Part shown: positions 7,362 through 16,883 of the stretch, piece after piece
Numbering within the stretch: the stretch's first letter is position 1
Layout of the letters: each line of letters opens with the position of its first letter
Assembly: GCA_015489315.1 (NCBI GenBank)
Contig: WFZZ01000006.1
Coordinates: forward strand, 1 to 36,797
Length of the DNA stretch: 36,797 bases
Source: Deltaproteobacteria bacterium
GTDB taxonomy: Bacteria > Desulfobacterota > Dissulfuribacteria > Dissulfuribacterales > QOAL01
Direction of reading: 5' to 3'
The notes under the pieces: generated by a model
Database searches by the model: none
What the model was told of the DNA's origin: nothing
What the model saw: only the letters and a program-made list of their open reading frames with translations
Translations under genes and position numbers: made by a program

Positions 7362-8915
7362 ATGTCACCAACTCATAAAAATTTAATTGTTGTTCTTGAT
7401 TTTGGCTCTCAAACCACCCAGCTAATTGCCAGAAGGGTGAGAGAAGCAAATGTTTACTGTGAGATTCATCCATTTAATATAAGCCTTGAAAGGCTTAAGG
7501 CAATGGCTCCAAAGGGAATAATACTTTCAGGAGGGCCATCCAGTGTTTATGATAAGGATGCACCAAGGGTGGAAAAAGGGCTATTTGAGCTGGGAATCCC
7601 CATCCTTGGCATCTGCTATGGGATGCAGCTTACAAGCTATCTTTTGGGCGGTAAGGTTGAAAGAAGTGATCACAGGGAATACGGCCATGCAAAATTGATA
7701 ATTGACGAGCCAGATGAAATATTTCATGGCCTTTCAACAGGAGAGCCCGGCCATCAGGTATGGATGAGCCACGGGGATAGAATCGAAAGGCTTCCGGAAG
7801 GCTTCAAGGCCCTTGCACACAGCAAATCAAGCCCTTTTGCAGCAATGGCCAACAGGGAACTTCCCATCTATGGCGTTCAGTTTCATCCTGAGGTGGTGCA
7901 TACGGAAATAGGTATGGATTGCCTTTCAAACTTTATATTCAGGGTTTCAAGGTGTGAGCCAGACTGGACCATGGAGAACTTCGTGGAGGTTACAACCCGG
8001 GAGATTTCTGAAAGGGTGGGTGAGGGAAAGGTGATATGTGCCCTTTCAGGTGGGGTTGACTCAACGGTAACAGCCCTTTTGATCCACAGGGCCATAGGAA
8101 AAAGGCTTACCTGCGTCTTTGTAAACAATGGGCTTTTAAGGAAAAACGAGCCTGAGACCGTTTTGAATTTTTTGAAGCAGTTCGATCTCAACGTGCGCTA
8201 TGTGGATGCAGAAGATAGATTTTTGGAAAAACTTAAAGGTGTGGAAGATCCAGAAAAAAAGAGAAAGATAATAGGAAATGAATTTATAAAGGTCTTTGAA
8301 GAAGAGGCTGGAAAGATCGGCAAAGTCGATTTTCTGGCGCAGGGAACCCTTTACCCGGATGTTATTGAAAGCGTTTCATTCAAGGGGCCATCTGCCACCA
8401 TCAAGAGCCATCACAATGTGGGAGGGCTTCCAGAGGTCATGAAGCTTGATCTTATAGAGCCTTTGAGGGAGCTTTTCAAGGACGAGGTTAGAAAGGTGGC
8501 AAAGGAGCTTGGAATGCCCTATGAGCTCATAAACAGGCACCCTTTCCCAGGTCCGGGCCTTGCCATAAGGATTCTAGGCGAGGTTACCAAGGAAAGGCTT
8601 GAGATATTAAGGGAGGCCGATGCAATAGTCATTGAGGAGATGAAGGCATCGGACTGGTACTGGAAGGTTTGGCAGTCCTTTGCAGTCCTTTTGCCAATAA
8701 AGACCGTGGGGGTCATGGGGGATGAAAGGACCTATGACCATGTGGTGGCCCTTAGGGTCGTTGACAGCCAGGATGCAATGACTGCAGATTGGACAAAGCT
8801 TCCCTATGAGCTAATGGGAAGGATTTCAAATAGAATTATCAACGAAGTCAAGGGAGTAAATAGGGTCTGTTACGACATAAGCTCAAAGCCCCCGGCAACA
8901 ATAGAATGGGAGTAG
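7362..8915 (+). CDS. guaA: GMP synthase (glutamine-hydrolysing)
   Basis: Converts XMP, glutamine and ATP to GMP; last step of guanine nucleotide synthesis. The N-terminal class I glutamine amidotransferase has Cys85 in GICYGMQ and the His175/Glu177 pair in VQFHPEV. The ATP-pyrophosphatase P-loop is SGGVDS (229-234). The C-terminal dimerisation domain ends [13 protein letters not shown], as in the family. The length of 517 aa is normal. AGAGG lies 6-7 nt before the ATG. It is followed 18 bp later by dnaE. Confidence 0.98.
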   Translation: MSPTHKNLIVVLDFGSQTTQLIARRVREANVYCEIHPFNISLERLKAMAPKGIILSGGPSSVYDKDAPRVEKGLFELGIPILGICYGMQLTSYLLGGKVERSDHREYGHAKLIIDEPDEIFHGLSTGEPGHQVWMSHGDRIERLPEGFKALAHSKSSPFAAMANRELPIYGVQFHPEVVHTEIGMDCLSNFIFRVSRCEPDWTMENFVEVTTREISERVGEGKVICALSGGVDSTVTALLIHRAIGKRLTCVFVNNGLLRKNEPETVLNFLKQFDLNVRYVDAEDRFLEKLKGVEDPEKKRKIIGNEFIKVFEEEAGKIGKVDFLAQGTLYPDVIESVSFKGPSATIKSHHNVGGLPEVMKLDLIEPLRELFKDEVRKVAKELGMPYELINRHPFPGPGLAIRILGEVTKERLEILREADAIVIEEMKASDWYWKVWQSFAVLLPIKTVGVMGDERTYDHVVALRVVDSQDAMTADWTKLPYELMGRISNRIINEVKGVNRVCYDISSKPPATIEWE

Positions 8916-8933
8916 ATTTTGGATCATTAGAAT

Positions 8934-11900
8934 ATGTTTACACATCTTCACTTACATACCGAGTATAGCCTCCTGGATGGGGCCATAAGGCTTAAGGACC
9001 TTTTTAAAAAGGCAAAAGAATATGGCTATGAAAGTGTTGCCATTACGGATCATGGCAATATGTACGGAGTGTTGAAATTTTATGAAAAGGCCAAAAAGGA
9101 GGGGATAAAGCCCATCATTGGCTGTGAGCTTTATGTGGCTCCAAAAAGCAGGAAGGACAGGAGTGCAAAGAGCCAGTCGGAGGCTGCCTATCACCTGGTC
9201 CTTCTAGCCATGAATGAAAAGGGTTACAAGAATCTCATGAAGCTTGTAACCATCGCAAATTTTGAAGGTTTTTACTACAAACCAAGGGTTGATAAGGCCC
9301 TTTTGGAAGAGATAAACGAAGGATTGATAGCCCTTTCGGCCTGTCTTCACGGCGAGGTGAGCAACTGTCTCCTAAGGGGGGATGAAAAGAGGGCAATTAG
9401 CCTTGCCGAGACCTATGCAAGTATATTTAAAGATAGATTTTATCTTGAGCTTCAGGAAAACGGGATTCCCGAGCAGGCTGAGGTCAATAAGGCCCTTTTG
9501 GACCTTGGAAAGAGACTTGGTATCCCAGTAGTTGCGACAAATGACTGCCATTACCTTAACCGGGAAGACGCCGACGCCCACGATGTCCTTTTGTGTATCC
9601 AGACTGGAAAGACCGTGAACGATCCCAAACGGATGAAGTTTTCAACAGACATGCTCTATTTTGCACCACCTGAGGAGATGAAAAGTCGCTTTTCATGGTG
9701 CGAGGAGGCAATAAGCCAGACTCAGGAGATTGCTGAAAGATGCAACGTGGAGATAGAAACGGGGAAACATCATTTTCCGGTCTTCACCATTGATGAAGGC
9801 ACTACCTATGAAGAAGAGTTTGAAAAAAGGGCACGGGAGGGCTTTAGAAAAAGGCTTAAACGGCTTAATTTATCAGACCAAGAGCTTAAGAGCTATGAGG
9901 AAAGGCTAGCAGAAGAACTTCAAATCATAAAGGAGAAGGGCTTTTCATCGTACTTTCTGATAGTTTCCGATTTTATAAATTGGGCAAAGAAAAAGGGGAT
10001 TCCTGTTGGGCCTGGAAGGGGTTCGGCAGCAGGCTCCCTTGTAGCCTATTCAATGGGTATTACAGATCTTGACCCAGTAAAATACGGACTTTTTTTCGAG
10101 CGTTTCCTGAATGTTGAAAGGATATCCTTGCCTGATATCGATGTGGATTTTTGCATGTCAAGAAGGGATGAAGTTATAGAGTATGTCACGAAGAAATATG
10201 GCGGAGAAGACCATGTTGCCCAGATAATCACCTTTGGTCAGATGAAGGCAAGGGCGGTCATAAGGGATGTTGGAAGAGGACTTGGGATGAGCTATCAGGA
10301 GGTGGATAGAATTGCAAAGCTCGTCCCTGAAAGGCTAAATATCAGCCTTGAAGAGGCCATAAGGCTTGAGCCAAAGCTCATGGAGCTTTCCAAAAAGGAT
10401 GAAAGAATCTCCCGCCTTTTGACCATTGCAAAGGCCCTTGAGGGACTTCCAAGGCACTCATCCACCCATGCGGCCGGGGTGGTCATATCGGACAAGCCCA
10501 TGATGGAATACCTTCCGCTCACAAAGGGGCAGGAGGGTGAAACCATCACCCAGTTTGACATGAAGGATGTTGAAAAGGTGGGGCTTATAAAGTTTGATTT
10601 TCTGGGTCTTAAGACCCTTACTGTCATTGACACAGCCCTAAAGCTCATTGAAAGGCACCACGGCGAAATGATTGATCTATCTTCCATACCCCTTGATGAC
10701 GAAAAGACCTTTGAGCTTTTGAAAAGGGGCGATACCACGGGGGTATTCCAACTTGAAAGCTCTGGCATGAAAGAGCTTATAAGGAGGCTTAAGCCAAGTA
10801 CCTTTACGGATCTCATAGCCCTTGTGGCCCTTTATAGACCAGGGCCCCTTGAAAGCGGAATGGTGGATGACTTTGTAAAGAGAAAGCATGGTGAAGTGGA
10901 GGTGGAGTATCTCCTTCCAGAGCTTGAACCAATTCTAAAGGAAACCTACGGGGTAATTGTCTATCAGGAACAGGTTATGAAGATTGCCCAGGAGCTTGCT
11001 GGCTACAGCCTTGGAGAGGGAGATCTTTTAAGAAGGGCAATGGGAAAAAAGATTCCAGAGGTCATGGAGGCCCAGAAGGACCGCTTCATGAAGGGTGCCC
11101 TTGAACGTGGTGTTGACCCAAAGAAGGCAGAGACCATCTTTGATCTAATGGCAAAATTTGCTGGATATGGCTTTAACAAGAGCCATTCTGCTGCCTATGC
11201 CCTTATTGCCTACCAAACTGCATATCTAAAGGCACACTATCCAATCCCGTTCATGACATCCCTTCTTTCAAATGAGCTTGGAAATACAGATGGTGTTGTA
11301 AAATTTCTTGCAGAATGCAGGGTTTCTGGGATTGAAGTCCTTCCTCCAGATATAAACAAGAGCGAAGAGGGGTTTACCATCGAAGGGGAAAAGATTCGTT
11401 TTGGCCTTGCTGCTGTAAAAAATGTGGGGGAAAGTGCCATACAGAGCATAACAACCGAGAGGGATAAAAAGGGGCCTTTCAAGGACCTTGAAGATTTTAT
11501 TTCAAGGGTGGATCTCAGAAAGGTTAATAAGAGGGTCATGGAAAGCCTCATAAAATCAGGTGCCCTTGACTCCTTTGGGCTAAAAAGGGCTCAGATGTTT
11601 GCCTTCCTTGACGAGCTTTTGGAATTTGGGCATAAGAAACAGCGTGAAAAAAGCCTTGGTCAAAAAAGCCTCTTTGACCTTAAAGAGACATCTTCTTCCA
11701 TGTCACAGTTTTCCTTAAAGCTTCCCGAGGTTGAGGAATGGCCCGAGCTTGAGCTTCTTTCAAAGGAAAAGGAGGCCCTTGGTTTTTATATAAGCGGCCA
11801 TCCCCTTGATGCCTATCATGATGAAATAAAGCGTCTTTCTCCTTTGAATACTGAGCGATTAAAGGACGTTCCAGAAGGTTCGAGAGTTGGTATTTGTGGA

Positions 11901-12422
11901 ATTGTGCGTTCAAAAAAAGAAAAGCTTACAAAAAGGGGAGACAAGATGGCCTTTTTGGTATTTGAGGACCTTTTTGGCTCAATAGAGATACTTTGTTTTT
12001 CCGAGGTTTTTTTACGGTCAAAGGAGGTTATTGAATCGGAAAAACCGCTTTGGATTGAGGGAATTCTTAAAAAAGAGGGAAACGAAGGGGAAGAGAGCCA
12101 GATAAATATAAAGATGGTGGCAGAAAGAATCGAGTCACTTGAAGATGCATGTAAGAAAAGGACCACTGGAGTTATCATCGAGCTTAACGAAAATGAGCAT
12201 TCCATGGCAATTCTTGATGAATTAAAGGGTCTTCTTTTAAAGAATGCAGGAGGGCTTCCTGTTATATTGAAGGTCAAAGTAGGTGAAAAAGGGCAGGTAG
12301 AGCTTGAGCTTCCTGAGGAGTTCAACTCCAGCCTTAATGATGAATTTATAAAAGAAGTTACTGATATACTAGGCTATCCAGGGATTAGGCCAAGATATGA
12401 AAATGTGAATGTGATTCATTAA
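8934..12422 (+). CDS. dnaE: DNA polymerase III alpha subunit
   Basis: The main replicative polymerase, 1162 aa, normal for DnaE1-type proteins. The N-terminal PHP domain starts FTHLHLHTEYSLLDGA and continues with AITDHGNMYG. The palm active site has LPDIDVDFC with two of the catalytic Asp residues, preceded by PVGPGRGSAAGSLV. The finger/thumb region includes LYRPGPLESGM and GYGFNKSHSAAYA. An OB-fold follows near VGICGIVRSKKEKLTKRGDKMAF. The ribosome site is weak. Co-transcribed with guaA and closed by the hairpin terminator at 12429. Confidence 0.97.
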   Translation: MFTHLHLHTEYSLLDGAIRLKDLFKKAKEYGYESVAITDHGNMYGVLKFYEKAKKEGIKPIIGCELYVAPKSRKDRSAKSQSEAAYHLVLLAMNEKGYKNLMKLVTIANFEGFYYKPRVDKALLEEINEGLIALSACLHGEVSNCLLRGDEKRAISLAETYASIFKDRFYLELQENGIPEQAEVNKALLDLGKRLGIPVVATNDCHYLNREDADAHDVLLCIQTGKTVNDPKRMKFSTDMLYFAPPEEMKSRFSWCEEAISQTQEIAERCNVEIETGKHHFPVFTIDEGTTYEEEFEKRAREGFRKRLKRLNLSDQELKSYEERLAEELQIIKEKGFSSYFLIVSDFINWAKKKGIPVGPGRGSAAGSLVAYSMGITDLDPVKYGLFFERFLNVERISLPDIDVDFCMSRRDEVIEYVTKKYGGEDHVAQIITFGQMKARAVIRDVGRGLGMSYQEVDRIAKLVPERLNISLEEAIRLEPKLMELSKKDERISRLLTIAKALEGLPRHSSTHAAGVVISDKPMMEYLPLTKGQEGETITQFDMKDVEKVGLIKFDFLGLKTLTVIDTALKLIERHHGEMIDLSSIPLDDEKTFELLKRGDTTGVFQLESSGMKELIRRLKPSTFTDLIALVALYRPGPLESGMVDDFVKRKHGEVEVEYLLPELEPILKETYGVIVYQEQVMKIAQELAGYSLGEGDLLRRAMGKKIPEVMEAQKDRFMKGALERGVDPKKAETIFDLMAKFAGYGFNKSHSAAYALIAYQTAYLKAHYPIPFMTSLLSNELGNTDGVVKFLAECRVSGIEVLPPDINKSEEGFTIEGEKIRFGLAAVKNVGESAIQSITTERDKKGPFKDLEDFISRVDLRKVNKRVMESLIKSGALDSFGLKRAQMFAFLDELLEFGHKKQREKSLGQKSLFDLKETSSSMSQFSLKLPEVEEWPELELLSKEKEALGFYISGHPLDAYHDEIKRLSPLNTERLKDVPEGSRVGICGIVRSKKEKLTKRGDKMAFLVFEDLFGSIEILCFSEVFLRSKEVIESEKPLWIEGILKKEGNEGEESQINIKMVAERIESLEDACKKRTTGVIIELNENEHSMAILDELKGLLLKNAGGLPVILKVKVGEKGQVELELPEEFNSSLNDEFIKEVTDILGYPGIRPRYENVNVIH

Positions 12423-12428
12423 TTGCGA

Positions 12429-12466
12429 GCACCTGCCCCTTTTAATTTAGGGCAGGTGCCTTTTTC
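12429..12466 (+). terminator. Rho-independent terminator of guaA-dnaE
   Basis: A perfect 10-bp stem, GCACCTGCCC at 12429-12438 and GGGCAGGTGC at 12450-12459, with an 11-nt AT-rich loop, is followed by CTTTTTC. It starts 7 bp after the dnaE stop. The minus strand has no T-run after the hairpin, so it serves mainly the plus-strand operon. Confidence 0.9.
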
Positions 12467-12476
12467 TTCGCCTTTT

Positions 12477-14108
12477 TTATCCTAGTATTTCTTTTATATC
12501 CTCATCGGGTGTTTTTATTGGCATGATGTTATAGTTTTGAACAAGGACATTCAAGACATTTGGACTTACAAAGGCCGGAAGGCTTGGTCCAAGCCTCATG
12601 TTTTTGATTCCAAGGGCAAAAAGGGTTAGAAGTATTGCAACTGCCTTTTGCTCATACCAGGAAAGCACCATTGAAAGTGGAAGATCATTCACATCGCAGT
12701 TAAAGACCTTTGAAAGGGCGACTGCAATCTGGATAGCAGAATAGGCGTCATTGCACTGGCCGATATCAAGAAGCCTTGGAATCCCCTCAATATCTCCAAG
12801 TTTTTTGTCAAAAAAGCGGAACTTTCCACAGGCAAGGGTAAGTACAATGCAGTCTTTGGGAACCTTTTCAACAAATTCTGTATAGTAATTTCTTCCTGGC
12901 TTTGCCCCGTCACAACCTGCAACTAGGAAAAAGTGCCTTATCTTTCCGGCCTTTACTGCCTCAATTACCTTGTCTGCAACGGACATAACCGTATTTCTTG
13001 CAAAGCCCACCATTACAGTGCCCTTGTCAGTATCTTCCTTGAAGCCTTCGCACTCAAGGGCCTTTTCAATGACAGGGGTAAAGTCCTTGTCGGCAATGTG
13101 CTTTACTCCTGGCCAGCCAACAAGACCAGTAGTGAATATCCTGTCAAAATAGGACTCCTTTGGCTTCTGGATACAGTTTGTAGTCATGACTATTGGCCCT
13201 GGAAATTCAGCAAATTCTTTTTGTTGATTTTGCCATGCAGTTCCATAATGGCCGTAAAAATGAGGGTATTTTTTAAGTTCAGGATAGCCATGACATGGAA
13301 GCATCTCGCCATGGGTATAGACATAAATACCCTTACCCTCGGTCTGCTTCAAAATAAGCTCAAGGTCCTTAAGATCATGTCCTGAGACAAGTATGGCCTT
13401 TCCCTTCTTGGCCCCTAGAGGAACTTCAGTTGGGACAGGATGGCCATAATTTTTGGTATTTGCATTATCAAGTAGCTCCATTGCCTTTAGATTAAGCTCT
13501 CCCACCTTAAGTGCCAGGCCAACCCATTCTTCAAGGGACATATCCTTATTGAGGGTTGCTGCAAAGACTTCGTGGATATTTTTATAGTGCTCTTCATCCT
13601 CTTCACCGAGAATCTGGGCATGATCCGTATAGGCACAGACCCCCTTTAATCCATAAGTTATTGTTTCTCTAAGAGATCTTTTGTCTTCATCAAGATCTCC
13701 GTTTGAAAGCACTCCATGCATCTCGCCTTGGCGCACCATCTCTTCCTTGTTGTTTCCAAGCTCAAAGGTTGCTGGGCCTTCTGGAAAGTCCGCATTTCCG
13801 CCCTTTGTCTTTATCTTTTCTTTAAGATCGTCTCTCATGGCGACACAGCGTCTTAAAAGCTCCACAAAACGATCCGGGTCAAAGTCCACATTGGTAAGTG
13901 TTGAAAATACAGCCTCACAGGTAAATACATTTACGTCTCTAGGTACATCTACACCACTTTTTCTGGCCTCAACTGCAACCTGTGAAAGGCCTTTTATGGC
14001 ATAAATAAGTAGGTCCTGTAATGCAGCTACATCGGGTTGTTTTCCACAAACTCCAACAGTTGTACAACCTTTACCCTTTGCTGTCTGTTCACATTGAAAA
14101 CAAAACAT
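12477..14108 (-). CDS. hcp: Hybrid cluster protein (hydroxylamine / NO reductase), class I
   Basis: A 543-aa Fe-S enzyme reducing hydroxylamine and NO. The N-terminal cysteine set is C3-x2-C6-x8-C15-x5-C21, the spacing of class I Hcp from strict anaerobes, which bind [4Fe-4S] rather than the [2Fe-2S] of class II. The C-terminal domain holds ligands for the hybrid Fe-S-O cluster in segments such as VAGCDGAKPG, LACGKFRF and IGQCNDAYSA. The ribosome site AGAGGTGA overlaps the end of the upstream siroheme-protein gene (3 bp between genes). The pair shares a promoter with a CRP/FNR-type palindrome, fitting nitrosative-stress control. Confidence 0.97.
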   Translation of the reverse strand: MFCFQCEQTAKGKGCTTVGVCGKQPDVAALQDLLIYAIKGLSQVAVEARKSGVDVPRDVNVFTCEAVFSTLTNVDFDPDRFVELLRRCVAMRDDLKEKIKTKGGNADFPEGPATFELGNNKEEMVRQGEMHGVLSNGDLDEDKRSLRETITYGLKGVCAYTDHAQILGEEDEEHYKNIHEVFAATLNKDMSLEEWVGLALKVGELNLKAMELLDNANTKNYGHPVPTEVPLGAKKGKAILVSGHDLKDLELILKQTEGKGIYVYTHGEMLPCHGYPELKKYPHFYGHYGTAWQNQQKEFAEFPGPIVMTTNCIQKPKESYFDRIFTTGLVGWPGVKHIADKDFTPVIEKALECEGFKEDTDKGTVMVGFARNTVMSVADKVIEAVKAGKIRHFFLVAGCDGAKPGRNYYTEFVEKVPKDCIVLTLACGKFRFFDKKLGDIEGIPRLLDIGQCNDAYSAIQIAVALSKVFNCDVNDLPLSMVLSWYEQKAVAILLTLFALGIKNMRLGPSLPAFVSPNVLNVLVQNYNIMPIKTPDEDIKEILG

Positions 14109-14111
14109 GGC

Positions 14112-14939
14112 TCACCTCTTACTATTTGGATTTCCCTTAAAAGGGATACTTAAACCTTCTTCCAAGGCCCTTAAACCCTCATGATCCAAAAGGGCTCCGA
14201 GCCTTTCTCCTCTACTTGCCCTTTTCTTATAAAATGAAAGAACCTTTTCTACTGCCTTGATGCATTCTGTTGTTGAAAAGATATGGTCAAGCTCAAGGCC
14301 AAGCTGGGGGTGACGACCTAGTTTTCCTCCAACAAGGATTCTAAAACCCTCTTTTCCTCTTGTAAGAGCGCTATTTTTACATGCCTTTATACAACTTCCA
14401 CAATAAAGACATTTTTTTTCATTTATTCGTGCAACCTTTTTTTCATTTAAGGTGATTGCATTCTCTTTGCATACCTTGATACATGCCTGGCATCCATCGC
14501 ACATTTCAGGGTCAAGTTTTGGCCTGACTGCACCTATGAGACCTATATCCACTATCTGGGGCCTTGAACAGCTATTTGGACAAAAGGATATGGAGACCCT
14601 AAATTCATTGTGCATCTTTAATGGCCCTTTGATTCTTTCCTTTAAAAACTCCTTTAGATCCTGGGCCATAAGGAGATTTTCAAGTCTATCCGGAATATCT
14701 GTTTTCCAAAGGAATCTGTTTTTGCATCCGTCAGCCCCAAGACAGGTGTCAAGACTAAAGCCCTTGATCTCATCTTCTTGGTCCTTCATAAACCTTTCTT
14801 TTAAGGTGTTGATATGCTCAACCCTTATTTCAGATATCCCGTTTTCACGTGCATAGGCCTCAACCTTTTTTTTCACCATAGGCCTTATGAAAAACGGGAC
14901 CCTTTTTATCTTTGATACTGCCTCAGGACTCCACTTCAT
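14112..14939 (-). CDS. Small siroheme/[4Fe-4S] sulfite- or nitrite-reductase-like protein with two ferredoxin clusters
   Basis: A 275-aa protein. Residues about 1-45 (WSPEAVSKIKRVPFFIR...) resemble the PCP_red-type N-terminal domain. The siroheme/[4Fe-4S] signature C-x5-C (C66, C72) plus C-x3-C (C120, C124 in CPNSC) is followed by two C-x2-C-x2-C-x3-C ferredoxin motifs at 147-157 and 177-187. This layout recalls the small DsrAB-related proteins (Dsr-LP group), not full DsrA/B. The substrate is unproven: sulfite, nitrite or another N/S oxide. It precedes hcp in the same operon, which suggests either electron delivery to Hcp or handling of a related nitrogen oxide. Ribosome site GAGGAG 4-5 nt before the ATG. 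Confidence 0.85.
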   Translation of the reverse strand: MKWSPEAVSKIKRVPFFIRPMVKKKVEAYARENGISEIRVEHINTLKERFMKDQEDEIKGFSLDTCLGADGCKNRFLWKTDIPDRLENLLMAQDLKEFLKERIKGPLKMHNEFRVSISFCPNSCSRPQIVDIGLIGAVRPKLDPEMCDGCQACIKVCKENAITLNEKKVARINEKKCLYCGSCIKACKNSALTRGKEGFRILVGGKLGRHPQLGLELDHIFSTTECIKAVEKVLSFYKKRASRGERLGALLDHEGLRALEEGLSIPFKGNPNSKR

Positions 14940-14955
14940 TTTTTCTCCTCAAATC

Positions 14956-15004
14956 TATTTTATTTATATATGAGACAATTTTGATAATAATTGACTTATG
15001 TCAA
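14956..15004 (-). promoter_or_regulatory. Promoter of the siroheme protein-hcp operon with a CRP/FNR-type (HcpR-like) operator
   Basis: A perfect palindrome TTGAC-N4-GTCAA lies at 14991-15004. On the minus strand a TATAAA -10 candidate is at 14968-14963, giving a start near 14956. The palindrome centre is then at -41.5, the standard class II activator position for CRP/FNR-family proteins. I recall HcpR sites in deltaproteobacteria being of this TTGAC-N4-GTCAA type and controlling hcp. No clear -35 is present, as expected for an activated promoter. Confidence 0.75.
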
Positions 15005-15057
15005 AGGATTTGAATAATTATTTCTTTTAGAGGAAAAACATGAAGACTAAAGAGATT

Positions 15058-16803
15058 CTAAAATGTAATTCTCAATATCTCTTCCATAGTGGTTATTCCT
15101 TCAAGCATCTTTTTGCACGCGTCATATTTAAGAGTCCTCATCCCCTCTTTAAAGGCAACCTTTCTTATCTCATCTTCAGACCTTTTCTGATGGATCATGG
15201 CCTTAATTTTCGGCGAAATAGACAAGACCTCATAGATGCCAATTCTTCCAAAATAGCCAGTATTTCTGCACTTATCACATCCTTTTCCATGATAAACCCT
15301 GACACGCTCCGTATTTACCTTCACGCCAAAGGCCCTTAATTCTTCTTCCGATATCCAGTAGGACTCCTTGCAGTTTGGACAGATGGTCCTTACGAGCCTT
15401 TGTGCAACTACACCAATTAAAGTTGATGAAATGAGATAGGGCTCAAGGCCTAGGTCCATTAGTCTTGTAATGGCTCCAACTGCGTCGTTAGTGTGAAGGG
15501 TAGAAAAGACAAGATGCCCTGTCAAAGAGGCCTGAACCGCATAGCGGGCAGTTTCGTTATCTCTTATCTCTCCTATCATTACTATATCAGGGTCCTGTCT
15601 TAGGATGTTTCTAAGTATGCTTGAAAAGGTGACATCAATCTGAGGCTGGACCGCTATCTGGTTGAAATCTTCATAGACCATCTCGATTGGGTCTTCAATG
15701 GTTATGATATTGACTTCGGGGCTACTAAGATATCTTAGGGAGGAATAGAGAGTGGTGGATTTTCCGCTCCCTGTAGGGCCGGTCATGAGTATCATTCCAA
15801 AGGTGTTTTTCAAAAAATTTCTGTAGGTCTCAAAGTCCCTTTTTGAAAAACCGAGTTTGTCTAGATCGCTCATAAGGATCTCTGCACTTTGAAGCCTTAG
15901 AACGAGCTTTTCTCCAAAGGCCACTGGAACTGTGGAAACACGGACCTCTGCCTCCTGTCCCTTCCAGGAAAGCTTGATCCTTCCATCCTGAGGGCGTCTT
16001 TTTTCCGAGATATCAAGGCGGGAAAGTGCCTTTATTCTTGTGCAAAAGGCCTCATGGATGATCCTTGGAAGCCGGTAGATGGTATGGAGGATTCCATCGA
16101 TTCTAAAGCGAATTACAGTTTCATTCCTCTTGGGCTCAATGTGGATATCGCTTGCCCTCTCATTAAGGGCATATTGAAAAAGGTGGTCAACTGCCTTGTT
16201 AATGTGTTTATCACTGGGGGATGTGCCATCTTTTGCAGAAAGTTTGACGTACTGTTCCAAGTTAGAAATATCTACCTCAGGGGCAGAAAGCACATCTTGG
16301 GCGGCAGAAATCGACCTTCTAAAATCAAAAAACTCCCCTATTACCCTTTCAATATCGCCTTTTGGAGAAATAAAGAAGCGTACATCACACTTGGAGACTC
16401 TTTTAATATCCTCTTCAAGCTCCTTGTCCCAAGGCTGATATGTACTTATTTCCAGCACATCATTTTCAAAGGCTACTGGAATAACAAGTCTTGTCTTTGC
16501 AAAGGATGCTGGAAGGGTCTTTGTGACCGTCTCCATGTCAAGTTTAAGCGGGTCAAGCCTTTTAAAGGAAAGCCCCTTGTCTTCGCAGATAAGTCTCAGT
16601 ATATCTGCCTCATTGAGGCTTTTTGAAGGGTCATCCTTTCTTAAGATCTTTTGATGGTGAAGCCACTGAACAATATCTATCCCCTTTCTTTCGGCAATGT
16701 GGCTTTTTGTCCTTAGTCTTTCAAGGGTTTCACTATCTATTAACCCCTTTTTTTCAAGGAGTGAGAATATATAATCTTTATCCTTATAGATATTTTGGGT
16801 CAT
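15058..16803 (-). CDS. GspE/PilB-type secretion or type IV pilus assembly ATPase
   Basis: A hexameric ATPase driving pilus or pseudopilus polymerisation at the inner membrane. Residues up to about 170 form the MshEN/N1-like region. The AAA core has Walker A GPTGSGKS, the Asp box IITIEDPIE, Walker B RQDPDIVMIGEIRD and the His box HLVFSTLHTNDA. The zinc tetracysteine site is CPNC plus CDKC. The listed start at 16854 is a TTG giving an odd basic leader; ATG 16803 (581 aa) has AAAGG upstream and fits the family N-terminus better. No other pilus or secretion genes are nearby, so type II versus type IV cannot be decided. Divergent from prmA. Confidence 0.9.
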   Translation of the reverse strand: MTQNIYKDKDYIFSLLEKKGLIDSETLERLRTKSHIAERKGIDIVQWLHHQKILRKDDPSKSLNEADILRLICEDKGLSFKRLDPLKLDMETVTKTLPASFAKTRLVIPVAFENDVLEISTYQPWDKELEEDIKRVSKCDVRFFISPKGDIERVIGEFFDFRRSISAAQDVLSAPEVDISNLEQYVKLSAKDGTSPSDKHINKAVDHLFQYALNERASDIHIEPKRNETVIRFRIDGILHTIYRLPRIIHEAFCTRIKALSRLDISEKRRPQDGRIKLSWKGQEAEVRVSTVPVAFGEKLVLRLQSAEILMSDLDKLGFSKRDFETYRNFLKNTFGMILMTGPTGSGKSTTLYSSLRYLSSPEVNIITIEDPIEMVYEDFNQIAVQPQIDVTFSSILRNILRQDPDIVMIGEIRDNETARYAVQASLTGHLVFSTLHTNDAVGAITRLMDLGLEPYLISSTLIGVVAQRLVRTICPNCKESYWISEEELRAFGVKVNTERVRVYHGKGCDKCRNTGYFGRIGIYEVLSISPKIKAMIHQKRSEDEIRKVAFKEGMRTLKYDACKKMLEGITTMEEILRITF

Positions 16804-16883
16804 TAAGTTCTTGCCTTTAATCCCCTTTTTTATTGTAATAGTCCAAGGTCTCAAATAATTTATCGGGAATTAGCAGAAAGATT

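Noticed and set aside
10295-10816. 173-aa minus-strand ORF inside dnaE
   Set aside because: Serine-rich shadow frame of dnaE, no independent signal.
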